From Adhaeribacter radiodurans (lineage in GTDB: Bacteria > Bacteroidota > Bacteroidia > Cytophagales > Hymenobacteraceae), in the NCBI RefSeq assembly GCF_014075995.1, contig NZ_CP055153.1:3534001-3598000 (forward strand): a DNA stretch of 64,000 nt, read 5' to 3'. Numbering within the stretch: position 1 is the stretch's first letter; the number at the start of each line of letters is the position of its first letter. This document shows, one piece after another, positions 53,941 to 62,921 of the stretch. Position numbers and translations under genes: made by a program. The notes below the pieces were generated by a model that searched no databases, was not told the origin of the DNA, and saw only the letters and a program-made list of their open reading frames with translations.

Positions 53941-54483
53941 CTACTCTTCTTCTTGGGTGATAATATTTAAGTATTTTTCTCCTTTAACTTTAGCCCAGTG
54001 GTTATACACTAAATTTAATAAAACCTCTTGTTCAGTTACCTCCAGTACTTCTATTTTCTTTATTCTTTTTACATCGGCCAAGAAAAGTGCCGGGTCCACT
54101 AAGTTTTTATCTACCAAAACTTTCAGGTAACGATCGGTTACAGGAACTTCAAAATAATCCAGCACTTCGTCCAAGCGGAGTAAAGGTGTTTTTTCCTTGA
54201 GCTCGCCAATTAAAACGCCATTTACTCCTTTATCGCCAAAAAACTTTAAATCGTTGGGTTCCTGGTAGGTTTTTACAATTAGTAAATTTTCAGGATTCAA
54301 AATTAAAGAAGGCGCATTGGTTTCTAAAGTACCTATCAAAATTAAAGGATGGTCCCTTTCAATTTTAAGAGAACCCCCAACCGGATACGTATCTACCCGT
54401 GGATACGTCCGCCCTTCTATTTGGCCATAAGAATAGCTATTATTTATAAAAATCAGAAGAATCAGGATAAGTATGTTTTTCAT
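53941..54483 (-). CDS. secreted hypothetical protein
   Basis: 180 residues. A signal peptide (MKNILILILLIFINNSYSYG) precedes a soluble part with LKIERDHPLILIGTLETN, VKTYQEPNDLKFFGDKGVNG and VPVTDRYLKVLVDKNLVDPA. The segment K-F-G-D-K-G-V-N-G-V resembles the short plug-like region of Bacteroidota TonB-associated proteins, but I cannot assign a family. It has its own terminator and stands between the VOC and ThiL genes. Confidence 0.65.
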   Translation of the reverse strand: MKNILILILLIFINNSYSYGQIEGRTYPRVDTYPVGGSLKIERDHPLILIGTLETNAPSLILNPENLLIVKTYQEPNDLKFFGDKGVNGVLIGELKEKTPLLRLDEVLDYFEVPVTDRYLKVLVDKNLVDPALFLADVKRIKKIEVLEVTEQEVLLNLVYNHWAKVKGEKYLNIITQEEE

Positions 54484-54723
54484 AATCCTCCTACTTAATT
54501 ATAATTTCTTACCTGCTCATTAAGCTCTATTATATGGGCAAATGGCTAAATTTAAGTTATTGTAAGCTATTATTATATAATGCTAATTCTCAATGTTCTT
54601 TTTCTATCCAAATAAGATTAGGTTATTAATTTTAGATAATTACCTTTTAATAATTAATCATTTTTAATCTAACGCTGAAGGGTAAAGCTTAGTATTATAA
54701 AATAAAACTGCTTCTAAATATAC

Positions 54724-55749
54724 TTAAAAATGGCGCCATCCCTGGGCTTGTAACGGGTAGGCATTGCCGCTTGGCATAACAATGCGAACGCCTTCCTGCT
54801 TTTCGGCAATTTTGCCGATAATGGTAATATCCGGATGGTTCCGAATCTTTTCGTAGTCGGAGAGAGCTACCGTAAATAAAAGTTCGTAATCTTCGCCACC
54901 GTTTAATATACAAGTAACCGGATCAATTTTAAATTCTTCGGCGGTATCCAAAACCTGTTCGTCGGCGGGCAGTTTATCCTGAAAAATAGTAGCTCCAACT
55001 CCCGATTGAGTACAAATGTGCATGAGTTCAGAAGCTAATCCATCTGAAATATCAATCATGGCGGTAGGTTTTACGCCGAGTTCTTTTAATTCATGAATAA
55101 CATCCATGCGGGCTTCTGGCTTTAATTGGCGCTCTACTAAATATTCTTTCTTTTCCAATTCTGGTTGCATATCGGGGTTCGCCATAAATGCTTGTTTTTC
55201 CCGGTTTAATACTTGCAAACCTAAATAAGCAGCGCCTAAATCGCCGGTTACACATACCAAATCATTTACTTTGGCCGTACTGCGTAAAACGGCATCGCCG
55301 GCAGCTACTTCCCCAATGGCCGTAATGCTAATAATTAACCCGGAATTGGAAGAAGTAGTATCGCCACCTACTAAATCAACTTTGTAGTTAGCGCAGGCCG
55401 CCCGGATACCGGCGTATAATTCCTGAATAGCTTCTAAAGTATAGCGGGCGCTAATAGCTAAACTAACCGTAATTTGCGTGGGTATGGCATTCATGGCGGC
55501 TATATCCGAAACATTTACGGCTACGGCTTTATAACCCAAATGCTTTAAAGGGCAAAAAGTTAAATCGAAGTGAATGCCTTCTACCAGCATATCCGTTGAC
55601 ACCACTATTTGCTTCTGGGTTGGTTCCAGTACGGCGGCATCGTCGCCAATACCTGTTATGGTAGAAGAATTATGTAATTGAACGGATTGCTTAATAACGT
55701 TGATCAAGCCAAATTCACCCAGTTCGTTTAAAGAAGTATATTCGCTCAT
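54724..55749 (-). CDS. thiL: thiamine-monophosphate kinase ThiL
   Basis: A 341-residue ATP-dependent kinase of the PurM-like fold that makes thiamine diphosphate from thiamine monophosphate. It has GIGDDAAVLEP (metal site), VVSTDMLVEGIHFDL, VDLVGGDTTSSN, and MIDISDGLASELMHI. The nucleotide region ILNGGEDYELLFTV is also conserved. Length normal. A -7 box lies 43 bases upstream and the leader contains a small ACCGG/CCGGT hairpin. No other thiamine gene is nearby. Confidence 0.93.
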   Translation of the reverse strand: MSEYTSLNELGEFGLINVIKQSVQLHNSSTITGIGDDAAVLEPTQKQIVVSTDMLVEGIHFDLTFCPLKHLGYKAVAVNVSDIAAMNAIPTQITVSLAISARYTLEAIQELYAGIRAACANYKVDLVGGDTTSSNSGLIISITAIGEVAAGDAVLRSTAKVNDLVCVTGDLGAAYLGLQVLNREKQAFMANPDMQPELEKKEYLVERQLKPEARMDVIHELKELGVKPTAMIDISDGLASELMHICTQSGVGATIFQDKLPADEQVLDTAEEFKIDPVTCILNGGEDYELLFTVALSDYEKIRNHPDITIIGKIAEKQEGVRIVMPSGNAYPLQAQGWRHF

Positions 55750-55792
55750 TTTTTTTTGTTTAATTACCGGTTTTATTCCGGTGCAGGCACTT

Positions 55793-55800
55793 CAAAGGTA
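55793..55800 (-). promoter_or_regulatory. thiL: -7 box TACCTTTG for thiL
   Basis: Perfect TAnnTTTG on the minus strand, 43 bases before the ATG. No -33 element is evident at standard spacing. Confidence 0.45.
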
Positions 55801-55964
55801 CGCAACCTGACCAAATTAATCTATTTCTCAGGACGCCTAAAGAGCGCATATAAAACCGTAGCCTTAGAATAACTAATGGAATAAATTACTTCTGCTTTTT
55901 CTTTAATTACTTCTAAAGAATGATTTAAATTAAAAATTTATCAGAAATAAAGAAAATTATTTAC

Positions 55965-55978
55965 CTAACGAACGTTAG
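55965..55978. promoter_or_regulatory. PaaR-type operator palindrome
   Basis: CTAACGAACGTTAG is a two-fold site that matches CNAACGNNCGTTNG, the pseudopalindrome reported for the TetR-family phenylacetate repressor PaaR of Thermus. It lies 30 bases before the TetR-family gene that heads the paa cluster and overlaps a -7-like TTAGTTTG, so binding would block transcription. Autoregulation plus control of paaABCD is inferred. Confidence 0.65.
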
Positions 55979-56007
55979 TTTGCGTATATTTAAGTAAATG
56001 TAAATGA

Positions 56008-56595
56008 ATGAGTTTGGTAAACCGAAAAGAACAAATTGAGCAAACTGCTACCCGTTTATTTAAAACCCAGGGCTTTGCCGCTACTTCCATGCGAACGTTA
56101 GCCCAGTCGCTGGGCATGGAGGCGGCCAGTATTTACGCGCATATTCGATCGAAAGAAGAAATTTTGCAGAAGGTTTGTTTCCGGTTAGCTAATGATTTTT
56201 TTACGGGTTTTCAAAATGCCGTAAGCCAGCCGGGTACCTCAACGGATCAGTTGCAAGCCGCCATTGTGGAACACGTGCGGGTAATTACCACCAATTTAGA
56301 GGCAGCAACCGTTTTTCAGACAGAATGGCGGCATTTAAGCGAACCTTATTTGGGGCAAATAATAAAATTACAAACAGAATACGAAGCTAAATTCCGGGAT
56401 TTACTAAAAACAGGCAAAGCGAAAGGTGAGTTTAAATTTAACGATGTGCACCTAACTACCCGGGTTCTGTTGGCCAGTTTAAACGGAATTGCCCAATGGT
56501 ATAACCCCGACGGTATATTAACCCCAACAGAAATAGCCACAAATTTTAATAGTATATTTTTGCATGGCATTGTAAAAGGAAAAATTTCTAATTAA
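56008..56595 (+). CDS. TetR/AcrR family regulator, likely PaaR
   Basis: 195 residues. The N-terminal TetR HTH is [20 protein letters not shown] followed by [20 protein letters not shown]. The C-terminal helical ligand domain has [20 protein letters not shown]. It is 7 bases before paaA on the same strand and has a matching operator upstream, so it is the probable phenylacetyl-CoA-responsive repressor. The symbol is not assigned because the function is inferred from context. Confidence 0.88.
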   Translation: MSLVNRKEQIEQTATRLFKTQGFAATSMRTLAQSLGMEAASIYAHIRSKEEILQKVCFRLANDFFTGFQNAVSQPGTSTDQLQAAIVEHVRVITTNLEAATVFQTEWRHLSEPYLGQIIKLQTEYEAKFRDLLKTGKAKGEFKFNDVHLTTRVLLASLNGIAQWYNPDGILTPTEIATNFNSIFLHGIVKGKISN

Positions 56596-56602
56596 TCAGA
56601 AT

Positions 56603-57586
56603 ATGTACGGAGGAGGAAGCATTTTCGAAGTTAAACCAGGCGATACAATCCTGAATGAGGATCCAATAATATTAGCTGCGTTTGAAGCGCGCATTGCCCG
56701 TGGGGAGAAAATTGAACCCATGGATTGGATGCCGGCTCTTTACCGCAAACAATTAATCCGGATGATTGAACAGCACGCGCATTCCGAAATTATAGGTGCC
56801 TTGCCCGAAGGAGCCTGGATTACGCGGGCACCCGGTTATAAACGTAAAATGGCCCAACTAGCCAAAGTACAGGACGAAGTGGGCCACGCACAATTGTTAT
56901 ACAGTGCCGCCGAAACTCTGGGTAAAACCCGGGAAGAAATGATGAATGATTTACTTTCCGGAAAATCGAAATATTCCAATGTATTTAATTACCCTACTCC
57001 TACCTGGGCCGATTCTACGGTAATTTCGTGGTTAATTGATGCGGGCGCTATTGTAAACCAATTAGCCAATGCCAAAGGCAGCTACGGCCCTTATTGTCGG
57101 GCCTTGGAACGGATTTGCGTGGAAGAATCTTTCCATTTGAAATACGGGCACGATGCGGTGGTACACCTGGCAACCGGCACACCCAAACAACGCCAAATGA
57201 TACAGGAAGCCTTAAACCGCTGGTGGAAGCCGATTATGATGTTTTTTGGTCCGCCGGATAAAATTTCGGTACACACCGAAATTCTGATGAAATGGAAATT
57301 AAAAATGGCTACCAACGACGAATGTCGCCAGCAATTCCTGGATATGTACGTACCAAAACTATGGGAAATAGGCTTAACCTTACCCGATCCTAAACTAAGC
57401 AAAAACGAAACAGGCACCTGGGAATACACCGAACCGGACTGGGAAGAATTTAAGCAGGTTATAAATGGTAATGGTCCTTGTAACGCGGAGCGTTTAGCTG
57501 TTAGACGAACCGCCGAAGAAAAAGGCGCCTGGGTGCGCCAAGCCTTGCTCCGACCAGAAGCCCGCTATGTGCAACCTTTAGCTTAA
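56603..57586 (+). CDS. paaA: 1,2-phenylacetyl-CoA epoxidase subunit PaaA
   Basis: 327 residues, the catalytic di-iron subunit that epoxidises the aromatic ring of phenylacetyl-CoA. The helical core has the metal-ligand carboxylates in [40 protein letters not shown] (E-x-x-H) and [19 protein letters not shown] (E-x-x-x-H). Length and motifs are those of PaaA. It is the first structural gene after the regulator. Confidence 0.95.
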   Translation: MYGGGSIFEVKPGDTILNEDPIILAAFEARIARGEKIEPMDWMPALYRKQLIRMIEQHAHSEIIGALPEGAWITRAPGYKRKMAQLAKVQDEVGHAQLLYSAAETLGKTREEMMNDLLSGKSKYSNVFNYPTPTWADSTVISWLIDAGAIVNQLANAKGSYGPYCRALERICVEESFHLKYGHDAVVHLATGTPKQRQMIQEALNRWWKPIMMFFGPPDKISVHTEILMKWKLKMATNDECRQQFLDMYVPKLWEIGLTLPDPKLSKNETGTWEYTEPDWEEFKQVINGNGPCNAERLAVRRTAEEKGAWVRQALLRPEARYVQPLA

Positions 57587-57691
57587 ATAAAATTGAACTC
57601 TTGTTCAATTGAGAAGCTGCCAAATTTACTATTTACAACTTGTAAAAGGTTTTTACATCAACTTTTCACGCATCACTTTTAAGTCTCTACT

Positions 57692-58315
57692 ATGTTATCA
57701 GCATCTTGCGACCCCCGGATAAACCGATTAGCAATTTCCGCAGAACCAGTTGAGGAAATTAAAAAGCCATTAGATCAGTTTGAGACGTACGAGGTTTTTC
57801 AGCAAAAGAAACCCAATATGCCTTACGGGTACGTGGGGCCGGTTCATGCACCTAACCTGGAAATGGCTTTTGTATTCGCGAAAGAACAATACAGTCGGCG
57901 GGCTACTTGTAAGGGGTTATGGCTAGCGGCAACCAACACCATCCACGTTAGTTTTTATACCGACGATAATCAATCTGTTTACGATTTACTACGACCAGCT
58001 GCCGGAGAAACTGGGAACACCCCGTTAGAAGCATATGAAATATTTCACCTGAAAAAACGCGGGAAAGCCCATAACCACGTCGGCACGGTGCAAGCTTATT
58101 CGCCGGAAGAAGCTTTGCAGGCGGCTAAAGAAAATTTTGCGCAGGAGCCGTGCGTAAACATTTGGGTAGTACGTACCGCTGATTTATACCGCACCGATCC
58201 GGCAAACGAAGACATTTGGTTGAACACTTCTGAGAAAAAATACCGCGAAGCTGCCGCCTATAAAGTAATGGAAAAAATTAACCAGTTTAAACAATTACAC
58301 GCTTCCAACCGATAA
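57692..58315 (+). CDS. paaB: epoxidase subunit PaaB with two tandem PaaB domains
   Basis: 207 residues, about twice the usual length of about 95. Two PaaB units can be seen: the first at about 28-95 (FETYEVFQQKKPNMPYGYVG, PNLEMAFVFAKEQYSRRATC) and the second at about 110-180 (LEAYEIFHLKKRGKAHNHVG, PEEALQAAKENFAQEPCVNI). They are 20-30% alike, with the pattern YEVF-KK-------VG-V-A--EEA---AKE. PaaB bridges PaaA and PaaC in the complex. In-frame duplication or fusion is the only odd feature; there is no stop or slip between the units. Confidence 0.87.
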   Translation: MLSASCDPRINRLAISAEPVEEIKKPLDQFETYEVFQQKKPNMPYGYVGPVHAPNLEMAFVFAKEQYSRRATCKGLWLAATNTIHVSFYTDDNQSVYDLLRPAAGETGNTPLEAYEIFHLKKRGKAHNHVGTVQAYSPEEALQAAKENFAQEPCVNIWVVRTADLYRTDPANEDIWLNTSEKKYREAAAYKVMEKINQFKQLHASNR

Positions 58316-58320
58316 CACAA

Positions 58321-59079
58321 ATGGATTCTGAATTTGCTTTGGTGGATTTACTGTACAAAATGGCCGACGATCAATTAATACTAGGTCACCGCAATTCGGA
58401 ATGGACCGGCATTGGACCGTTGCTGGAAGAAGACATTGCTTTTTCGTCGATGGCGCAGGATAAACTAGGCCATAGCCTGGCTTTGTACCAATTACTCCAC
58501 GAACTAGGCGAAGCCGATCCGGACACGTTGGCTTTTATGCGGAATGCCAACCAGTTTCATTGCTGTCATTTAGTAGAATTACCCATCGGAGATTACGCAT
58601 TTAGTTTAATGCGGCATTTTTTGTTTGATAACGCAGAATTGTTACGCTTCGAAGCCTTAACTCAATCTACCTACGAGCCTTTGGCGAAAGTAGCCGTTAA
58701 ACTTAAAAGTGAATTAAAATACCACGTATTGCACGCCAATACCCTAATTCGTCAGTTGGGTACTGCTACCCCGGAAAGTACAGAGCGTTTACAAAAAGCT
58801 TTAGAAGAAGCCTGGCCGTATGCTCTAGGAATTTTTGAAGAAAGTATTTACGAAGAACAAATAATCTCAAGTAAATTATTTATTGGCGAAGTAAAATTAA
58901 AGCAAGACTGGCTGGCTAAAATTGAAACCATACTAGGTCAAACAAATTTAAAAGTACCAATTCCAAATACTTTAACTCCCGCACTAGGAGGTAGAATGGG
59001 GCAGCACACTCCGTATTTACAAGCTTTACTCAACGAAATGACCGAAGTTTATAACATTGACCCAAATGCGGAATGGTGA
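58321..59079 (+). CDS. paaC: 1,2-phenylacetyl-CoA epoxidase subunit PaaC
   Basis: 252-residue all-helical structural subunit: LVDLLYKMADDQLILGHRNS, WTGIGPLLEEDIAFSSMAQD and KLGHSLALYQLLHELG are the conserved N-terminal blocks. It pairs with PaaA and binds the complex core. It starts 5 bases after paaB, in the same operon. Confidence 0.94.
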   Translation: MDSEFALVDLLYKMADDQLILGHRNSEWTGIGPLLEEDIAFSSMAQDKLGHSLALYQLLHELGEADPDTLAFMRNANQFHCCHLVELPIGDYAFSLMRHFLFDNAELLRFEALTQSTYEPLAKVAVKLKSELKYHVLHANTLIRQLGTATPESTERLQKALEEAWPYALGIFEESIYEEQIISSKLFIGEVKLKQDWLAKIETILGQTNLKVPIPNTLTPALGGRMGQHTPYLQALLNEMTEVYNIDPNAEW

Positions 59080-59083
59080 TAAT

Positions 59084-59127
59084 TTAGTTGCTCGTTGTTA
59101 GTTGTTAGTTGCATGTTGTTAGTTGTT
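59084..59127 (+). repeat. short TTGTTAGTTG repeat cluster
   Basis: Imperfect tandem copies of GTTGTTAGTT in the gap between paaC and paaD. Similar copies lie at 59708-59730 and, in opposite orientation, at 59819-59852, on either side of the paaD terminator. Possibly an intergenic repeat family of this genome. Confidence 0.55.
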
Positions 59128-59227
59128 CACCTGATTAAATTGATTCGTAGGTTTTAGGTAAGATTAAACTTAACACTTCCAGTACTTACTACTTAGAACT
59201 TAGAACTTAAACCCGACAGCTTAACAG

Positions 59228-59710
59228 ATGACCACTCCCGAACAAATATGGACCTGGTTAGAGGAGGTAAAAGATCCGGAGATTCCGGTTTTATCGCTGG
59301 TAGATTTAGGTGTTATAACCAAAGTAGAAATTACGAATGAAGAATTAGTAAATATTGTCCTCACTCCCACTTTTGCTGGGTGCCCGGCAATGGCTTACAT
59401 GAAAAAAGCAGTAGAAGACACTTTGCAAGAACACGGCGTTTCTGAATATACCGTTACTTTAAACTTTGATGAACCCTGGAACTCAAATAAAATTTCGGAA
59501 AAAGGTAGAAAAGCTTTACAGCAATTTGGGTTAGCTCCCCCTCCTACTTACAACCTCATCCTGGATTTAGACATTTTAGAACAAGCCATTTGTCCGTATT
59601 GCCAAAGCACCGATACTACTTTGCGCACTCCATTTGGTCCAACACTTTGCCGCTCCATGCATTATTGCCGTAACTGTCATCAACTTTTCGAGCAGTTTAA
59701 ACCGGTTTAG
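59228..59710 (+). CDS. paaD: PaaD: MIP18-type maturation factor of the PaaABC epoxidase
   Basis: 160 residues. The MIP18/DUF59 domain has VKDPEIPVLSLVDLGVITKV and IVLTPTFAGCPAMAYMKKAV, followed by a C-terminal zinc-ribbon-like part with four Cys (CPYCQST ... CRSMHYCRNCHQLF). PaaD is needed for the iron centres of the complex. It lies 149 bases after paaC. Confidence 0.93.
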   Translation: MTTPEQIWTWLEEVKDPEIPVLSLVDLGVITKVEITNEELVNIVLTPTFAGCPAMAYMKKAVEDTLQEHGVSEYTVTLNFDEPWNSNKISEKGRKALQQFGLAPPPTYNLILDLDILEQAICPYCQSTDTTLRTPFGPTLCRSMHYCRNCHQLFEQFKPV

Positions 59711-59751
59711 TTGTTGGTTGTTAGTTGCTGACTGGTGGCCTTAAAATTTAA

Positions 59752-59779
59752 ATAGCGGTGGGTTTAAATCCACCGCTAT
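59752..59779. terminator. terminator between paaD and the M3 peptidase gene
   Basis: A 10-bp perfect stem ATAGCGGTGG/CCACCGCTAT (59752-59761 and 59770-59779) with an 8-base loop, lying between convergent stops (59710 and 59850). Confidence 0.82.
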
Positions 59780-59849
59780 ACATGGTAAGTATCAGCTAAA
59801 TTAGTTAAACTTATTATCAAACTAACAACTAACAACCTACAACTACTAA

Positions 59850-61589
59850 CTAAAGCTTCGCCATTTCCTGCCGTACAAAGTCGGTCAGGCTTTGGATGTA
59901 TTCGTCAGAAAAATCAAATTTAATGTTGGCGGCGGCGTATACTTCCCCAATGGAAGCGGTATAACCCAGTTTCAAAGCATTCTTATAGCCATCCAAAGCC
60001 TCTTTCGGATTTTCTTTAAAGTTTTTCCAGACGGCAATGGCTCCTAATTGCGCCATGGCATATTCGATGTAATAAAAAGGTACTTCGTAGAGGTGCAATT
60101 GTTTCTGCCAGATATAAGGCTTTATATGCTCCAGTCCTGCCCAATTTACTTCGTGCTGATTAAAGTCATCGAATATTTCTACCCATTTGGCGTGGCGCTC
60201 ATCTAAAGTATGATTCGGATTTTCATATACCCAATGCTGAAACTTATCAATAGTGGCTACCCACGGGAAAGTTTCTAAAACGCTTTCCAGATGCATTTTC
60301 TTAGCTCGCCGTAATTCATCTGCATCCGAAAAAAACAAACCCCAATGATCCATCGAAATTAACTCCATCGACATGGAAGCTAATTCGGCCACTTCAGAAG
60401 GCGTTTGCTTAAATGCATTTAAAGGTAACATGCGCGTTAAAAAAGAATGCACCGCGTGACCGCCTTCGTGCAACAAGGTTACTACGTCACGCAACGAGGA
60501 AGTAGCATTCATAAAAATAAACGGTACTCCAATTTCCTCTAAAGGATAATTGTAGCCACCTGGTGCTTTGCCTTTACGAGACTCTAAATCTAAGTGCCCC
60601 ATTTGCTGCATCGTAACCAAACAATCACCTAAAAAAGGATCTAAGGCATAAAAACACTGAATAGTTTTGGCTAGTAATTCATCGCCGGTTTTAAAAGGTT
60701 CTAAGGGTGGCTTGCCCGATTCATCTACGTCTAAATCCCAAGGTTTAAGTACATTTAGTTGTAAGGCTGATTTGCGTTGTTTGTCTAATTCATCATTCAA
60801 CGGTACAACGTATTGCCGGATGGCGGCGTGAAAATCAAAGCAATCCTGAGCCGTGTAATCAAACCGGCCTAAAGCGGCAAACATGTAATCGCGAAAATTA
60901 AAGTAACCAGCATTTATGGCTACCTGGTGGCGTAATTGGGTGAGCTCCGAGAATAAATCATCCAGTTGCTCTTTGTCCTGCAGGCGCCGGTCCTGAATGG
61001 CCAGGTAGGTCTCCCGCCGTACGTTTTCGTCTAAACTTTTTAAACGATCGGCTGCCCGTTGTAAAGTCATTTCCTGGCCGTCTAAGGTGACGGTCATGGC
61101 ACCGGTAATTGCCGCGTATTGTTGTTGCTTGGTGGTTATTTCGGTTTTTAAAGGAATATTTTCTTCCCGGAAAATTTCAAGTTGCCGGCGCACCGAGCGT
61201 AAATAAATGCGGTACTTTTCCTGGTCAAGTTCGGCCAGGTAAGGCGACTCCATTAATTTCTGATTAAGCGCATGGTCGTAGGGCGCTACATTGGGTTCAA
61301 TTTCGGTAACAAAATACTGAAATGCTTCCGTAGCAGCTTCATTCTGGGTATCAATGGTCATCCGAATATAACGCCAACCAATTTCTTCGCCGAAAATACT
61401 TTCCAGTTCACTCCGGTCTAACATCCATTTCTCCAGTTCGGCAGCGGAATGGATAGGTCGGTTCTGCAATTCCTGCAGGTAAGGTTCTAACGTTTTCCAT
61501 TCTTTCAATTCAAATTGTTCGGGTATAAAAAGGCGCTGGGGGCGCTTTGGTATTTCTATGGTTGAGGTAGTTTCATTCATGGCTTTCAA
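59850..61589 (-). CDS. M3 family oligoendopeptidase (PepF-like)
   Basis: 579 residues of the M3 metallopeptidase clan. The zinc site is in VVTLLHEGGHAVHSFLT (H-E-x-x-H) and the third ligand Glu lies in the helix SEVAELASMSMELIS. There is no signal peptide, so it is a cytosolic peptidase that cleaves short oligopeptides. Met1 at 61589 or Met4 at 61580 are possible starts. A -7 box lies about 13 bases upstream. It separates paaD from paaE, although it has no known place in phenylacetate breakdown. Confidence 0.92.
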   Translation of the reverse strand: MKAMNETTSTIEIPKRPQRLFIPEQFELKEWKTLEPYLQELQNRPIHSAAELEKWMLDRSELESIFGEEIGWRYIRMTIDTQNEAATEAFQYFVTEIEPNVAPYDHALNQKLMESPYLAELDQEKYRIYLRSVRRQLEIFREENIPLKTEITTKQQQYAAITGAMTVTLDGQEMTLQRAADRLKSLDENVRRETYLAIQDRRLQDKEQLDDLFSELTQLRHQVAINAGYFNFRDYMFAALGRFDYTAQDCFDFHAAIRQYVVPLNDELDKQRKSALQLNVLKPWDLDVDESGKPPLEPFKTGDELLAKTIQCFYALDPFLGDCLVTMQQMGHLDLESRKGKAPGGYNYPLEEIGVPFIFMNATSSLRDVVTLLHEGGHAVHSFLTRMLPLNAFKQTPSEVAELASMSMELISMDHWGLFFSDADELRRAKKMHLESVLETFPWVATIDKFQHWVYENPNHTLDERHAKWVEIFDDFNQHEVNWAGLEHIKPYIWQKQLHLYEVPFYYIEYAMAQLGAIAVWKNFKENPKEALDGYKNALKLGYTASIGEVYAAANIKFDFSDEYIQSLTDFVRQEMAKL

Positions 61590-61601
61590 TTGTTATAAAA
61601 T

Positions 61602-61609
61602 CAAAGTTA
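61602..61609 (-). promoter_or_regulatory. -7 box TAACTTTG for the M3 peptidase gene
   Basis: Perfect TAnnTTTG on the minus strand, 12 bases before the first ATG. It suggests that the peptidase gene is transcribed independently of paaE upstream of it. Confidence 0.45.
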
Positions 61610-61630
61610 ATGGCGCTGGTAAATTTCCAT

Positions 61631-62803
61631 TTAACTAATTTCAATTATCACATCATTCGTAAGCGGGTGACCTACACAAGTTAAAACGTAACCTTCGGCC
61701 ATTTCCGCATCCGACAAACCTTCTCTTTCATCTAAATGCACCTTACCCGATAGGCATTTACCCCGGCAAGCCGTACATAAGCCTGCCTGGCAGGAAAAAG
61801 GTAAATCAATATCCTGGTTAAGGGCCGCTTCTAAAATGGTTTCGCTTTGGGGCACTTCCACCTTGTATTCACTGCCTTCGTAAATTATCGTTACAATTTG
61901 GTCTTGAATTTCATTCGGTTCCCCTACTACCAGCGTTATTCCGGCCCCTGCATCCGCCGCATTGTGGCCAGAACTGACAAAACTTTCTTTGAAAACCTGG
62001 GTAGCAGGTACGTGTAAAATCTGTAAAGCCGCTTTAGCCTCTTGCATAAAACCTTCGGGGCCACACATATAATAGTACGTCTCCGGTAAATCTAATACTT
62101 GCAGATTTTCCAAAATCTTAATCAGCATGGTTTGATTTAACCGACCGGTATAATAAGCGAGTGCCTCCTCTGGTATAACAGTGGACACTTCTTTATTTTT
62201 GCTTTTACCAAATAATTTACTCAAAAAAGATCCGGAACTTTTAGCTGAAGTGCTATCGGATGATTGGCTGTAAATATGCGTAACTCTAAACCGATCGGGA
62301 TTTTGGCTTTCTAAATCTTTTAATTGCTCTTTAAAGATTACCGAGCTTTCGTCTCGATTGCCGTAAATAAGTAACACTCGACTGTTAAGTTCTTGCTGCA
62401 AAACCGATTTAGCAATCGACATCAGGGGCGTAATGCCGCTACCCGCGCCAATTAATACAATGGTTCGGCTAAAAGTAGCATCGGGCACGAAGTTAAAATT
62501 ACCCATGGGTGCCAATACTTCCAGGGTGTCGCCTACTTTTAATTTATTTAATAAGTAATTAGAAAGTAAGCCGCCGGCTACCCGTTTTACCGTAACAGAG
62601 AGTCGGGGCTGTTCAGACGGGGAACTACACAACGAATATGCCCGGCGTTCTTTTTTACCGTTAATAGGTACAATTAAAGTTAAAAACTGACCTGCTTGGT
62701 AAGGAATGGCAGTTTTATCGGGATGTTCTAAATGAATGGTTATGGCATCCGACGTTTCCGAAGTAATAGCCACCACCTTCAAAAAGAGGTTAGGTTGACT
62801 CAT
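61631..62803 (-). CDS. paaE: 1,2-phenylacetyl-CoA epoxidase reductase PaaE
   Basis: 390 residues from the ATG at 62803 (MSQPNLFLKVVAITSETSDA). A TTG frame to 62842 runs through the promoter and is rejected. The FAD domain has RRAYSLCSSP, the NAD(P) domain has IVLIGAGSGITPLMSIAK and MCGPEGFMQEAKAAL. The C-terminal 2Fe-2S ferredoxin domain has Cys in CQAGLCTACRGKC and LTCVG. It passes electrons from NADPH to the PaaA di-iron site. It lies apart from paaABCD and on the opposite strand. Confidence 0.93.
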   Translation of the reverse strand: MSQPNLFLKVVAITSETSDAITIHLEHPDKTAIPYQAGQFLTLIVPINGKKERRAYSLCSSPSEQPRLSVTVKRVAGGLLSNYLLNKLKVGDTLEVLAPMGNFNFVPDATFSRTIVLIGAGSGITPLMSIAKSVLQQELNSRVLLIYGNRDESSVIFKEQLKDLESQNPDRFRVTHIYSQSSDSTSAKSSGSFLSKLFGKSKNKEVSTVIPEEALAYYTGRLNQTMLIKILENLQVLDLPETYYYMCGPEGFMQEAKAALQILHVPATQVFKESFVSSGHNAADAGAGITLVVGEPNEIQDQIVTIIYEGSEYKVEVPQSETILEAALNQDIDLPFSCQAGLCTACRGKCLSGKVHLDEREGLSDAEMAEGYVLTCVGHPLTNDVIIEIS

Positions 62804-62818
62804 AATTAATTCTTTCCG

Positions 62819-62849
62819 CAAAGGTAATTTTACCTGCTGCAATTACCAA
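62819..62849 (-). promoter_or_regulatory. paaE: paaE promoter
   Basis: -33 TTG (62847-62849), 20-base spacer and -7 TACCTTTG (62819-62826) on the minus strand, an excellent match to the Bacteroidota consensus. It lies 15 bases before the ATG at 62803. No PaaR-type palindrome is seen here, unlike at the paaA end. Confidence 0.7.
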
Positions 62850-62921
62850 TAAACGAATGGTAAACTGCTTTTTGATTTAAAGGTTTAATTTTTTTTAAAT
62901 TCAGGCGGTAATTTATCGCTT

